Below are positions 62,990-64,000 of a DNA stretch of 64,000 nucleotides, piece by piece. Each line of letters opens with the position of its first letter. The stretch's first letter is position 1. The notes below the pieces were generated by a model, which ran no database searches, had not been told where the DNA came from, and worked only from the letters and a program-made list of their open reading frames with translations. The DNA lies in contig NC_087158.1 of NCBI RefSeq assembly GCF_035594125.1, forward strand, positions 4,406,001-4,470,000, written 5' to 3'. This stretch comes from Scylla paramamosain (lineage: Eukaryota; Arthropoda; Malacostraca; Decapoda; Portunidae). A program made the translations under genes and the position numbers.

Positions 62990-63218
62990 CTTTTCCCAAG
63001 TGAGTGTTGACTGAGGCATACCGGGCCGTGCCTGTCAGGTTTTTGTTTTCCCTGTATGGTATGTGTTGGTGTGTGCGGGAATCTCTGTACTTTTTCGCGA
63101 GGCCAAAATCTATGATATACACAAGATTCCCCTTCTTTCCTAAGCCCATGAGGAAGTTATCTGGCTTTATGTCTCGATGGATGAAGTTCTTGCTGTGAAT
63201 GTATTCTATTCTGGTGAT
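62990..63218 (-). CDS. dbt: CK1 delta/epsilon-type kinase, catalytic-loop exon
   Basis: 229 bp, acceptor TTGTTGCAG| and donor GAAAAG|GTGAGT. Contains the catalytic loop '[20 protein letters not shown]', the metal-binding '[18 protein letters not shown]' and the activation segment '[20 protein letters not shown]'. CK1 delta/epsilon phosphorylates many substrates, notably PERIOD proteins in the circadian clock, in nucleus and cytoplasm. One unusual residue: 'HLGKEQ' where most delta/epsilon kinases have Ile (gamma CK1s have Lys). Intact, phases agree with both neighbours. Confidence 0.97.
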
Positions 63219-63572
63219 CTGCAACAAGAAAAGTTACTTTCAGTATATCCCACACAAGTGCTCCCTCTTCAAATTTTCAAAAACTTCTAGATAATACCTA
63301 TATGCCCATCAAAGTGAAACTGACATTAAACAAGGTACTTAATGAGAAAATTTCCTAAGAACATGGAACATAAAGCAACATGTACATATTGCATCTAGGC
63401 ACAAATGGTATATCTTAACAAGGAAGGATTTAGACATAATACTCACATATTTCAACATACTACAAAATCTAATAAACAACCCAACATGTTCTTGCATACC
63501 CAATGTTTAAGGAAGTAGTATACAACAATTCAGTAATTTCAAAGACAAGAGTACAGGTGCATCAAATCTTAC

Positions 63573-63737
63573 AAGTTGGTCTGCCAGGAGAAGGACTGTC
63601 TTGAGAGAAAACTTTCTAGAGCAGAAGTTGAAGAGGTCTTCCAAGGATGGTCCCAGCAACTCCATTACCATTACATTGTAGTCTCCTTCTGAACCACACC
63701 ACTTGATCCCAGGGATGCCTACACCACCAGCCATCAT
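63573..63737 (-). CDS. dbt: CK1 delta/epsilon-type kinase, N-lobe/hinge exon
   Basis: 165 bp, 55 codons, phase 0 at both ends; acceptor CCTCAACAG| and donor CAACTT|GTAAGA. Reads '[20 protein letters not shown]', '[20 protein letters not shown]' and '[15 protein letters not shown]', covering the N-lobe end and hinge. The upstream exons with the glycine-rich loop and catalytic Lys are beyond the right edge of the window; 63,738-64,000 is intron. Confidence 0.97.
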
Positions 63738-64000
63738 CTGTTGAGGGACAAGAAAACATTGAGCATTTGGGTGCCATCAAAACATGAATCATGTAAGACA
63801 AAACACATTGCAGGAGATAATACAGAGCAACAAAAGATAAAGACCTTGTAGCAATACAATTAGAAGACTTAAGGATACTGTGTTGTGAAAGGAGCTGTGC
63901 TGTAAAAATGAGAAGACAAGAAGAGTAGGAATATCTGCTAGAGAGGAGAGTTGAAGGGGATAGGAGTGTGGGTAGTGCTAAAGCAGAGCATGGACAGGAA

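Overview
This is an animal nuclear genome window, most likely from an arthropod and plausibly a decapod crustacean (inference). The reasons are interstitial (TTAGG/CCTAA)n arthropod telomere motifs, very long (TA)n and (GA)n microsatellites, spliced genes, and Jockey-like LINE, BEL/Pao, Gypsy and DIRS-type retroelements. One host gene is visible. The rest is a deeply nested transposon archive.

Region 1 (1-13.4 kb). An old CR1/L2-type LINE is split in two (1-845 and 12.9-13.35 kb) by about 12 kb of later insertions. These are two head-to-tail Jockey-like LINE copies (1.09-5.97 kb) lying between (TA)n arrays, and a young, apparently complete LTR retrotransposon (6,016-12,823) with 716-bp LTRs differing at two positions. 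Its polymerase is of Ty3/Gypsy type by sequence, but the domain order is protease-integrase-RT-RNase H, the Copia-like order known from the Gmr1 group. Gag and Pol share one frame, separated by a single UGA in the context UGA-CUAG, which implies stop-codon readthrough. This is the most notable system in the window.

Region 2 (13.4-31.3 kb). A BEL/Pao element on the + strand can be followed from a probable LTR at 13.46 kb through Gag, protease and RT to RNase H at 31.27 kb. It is interrupted by a Harbinger relic with a three-exon Myb/SANT gene (about 15-17.1 kb), a DIRS-derived element with a Gag/tyrosine-recombinase fusion ORF (20.6-21.96 kb), and an ISL2EU-like DNA transposon (22,130-30,585; THAP-DDE and SAP/YqaJ-type genes). 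The last is itself invaded by a 332-bp telomere-motif-bearing MITE with an 8-bp target duplication, a LINE fragment, and a 2.6-kb transposon with 35-bp TIRs and an RNase H-fold-like protein I cannot assign to a superfamily.

Region 3 (31.3-43 kb). Minus-strand BEL/Pao pieces (integrase and LTR) are split by a minus-strand Gypsy fragment with a duplicated gag/leader block and by a second copy of the unassigned transposon gene. LINE and LTR fragments follow.

Region 4 (43-64 kb). This holds the minus-strand casein kinase 1 delta/epsilon (doubletime-type) gene. Five exons cover most of the kinase domain and the proximal tail (58.07-63.74 kb), and two distal exons (51.65-51.97 kb) encode a conserved-looking C-terminal tail. 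The 5' exons lie beyond the right edge of the window. Introns carry (CT)n in the sense strand, a minisatellite and faint RTE-like LINE relics. 43-51.6 kb has no recognisable gene and may be 3' UTR or intergenic sequence.
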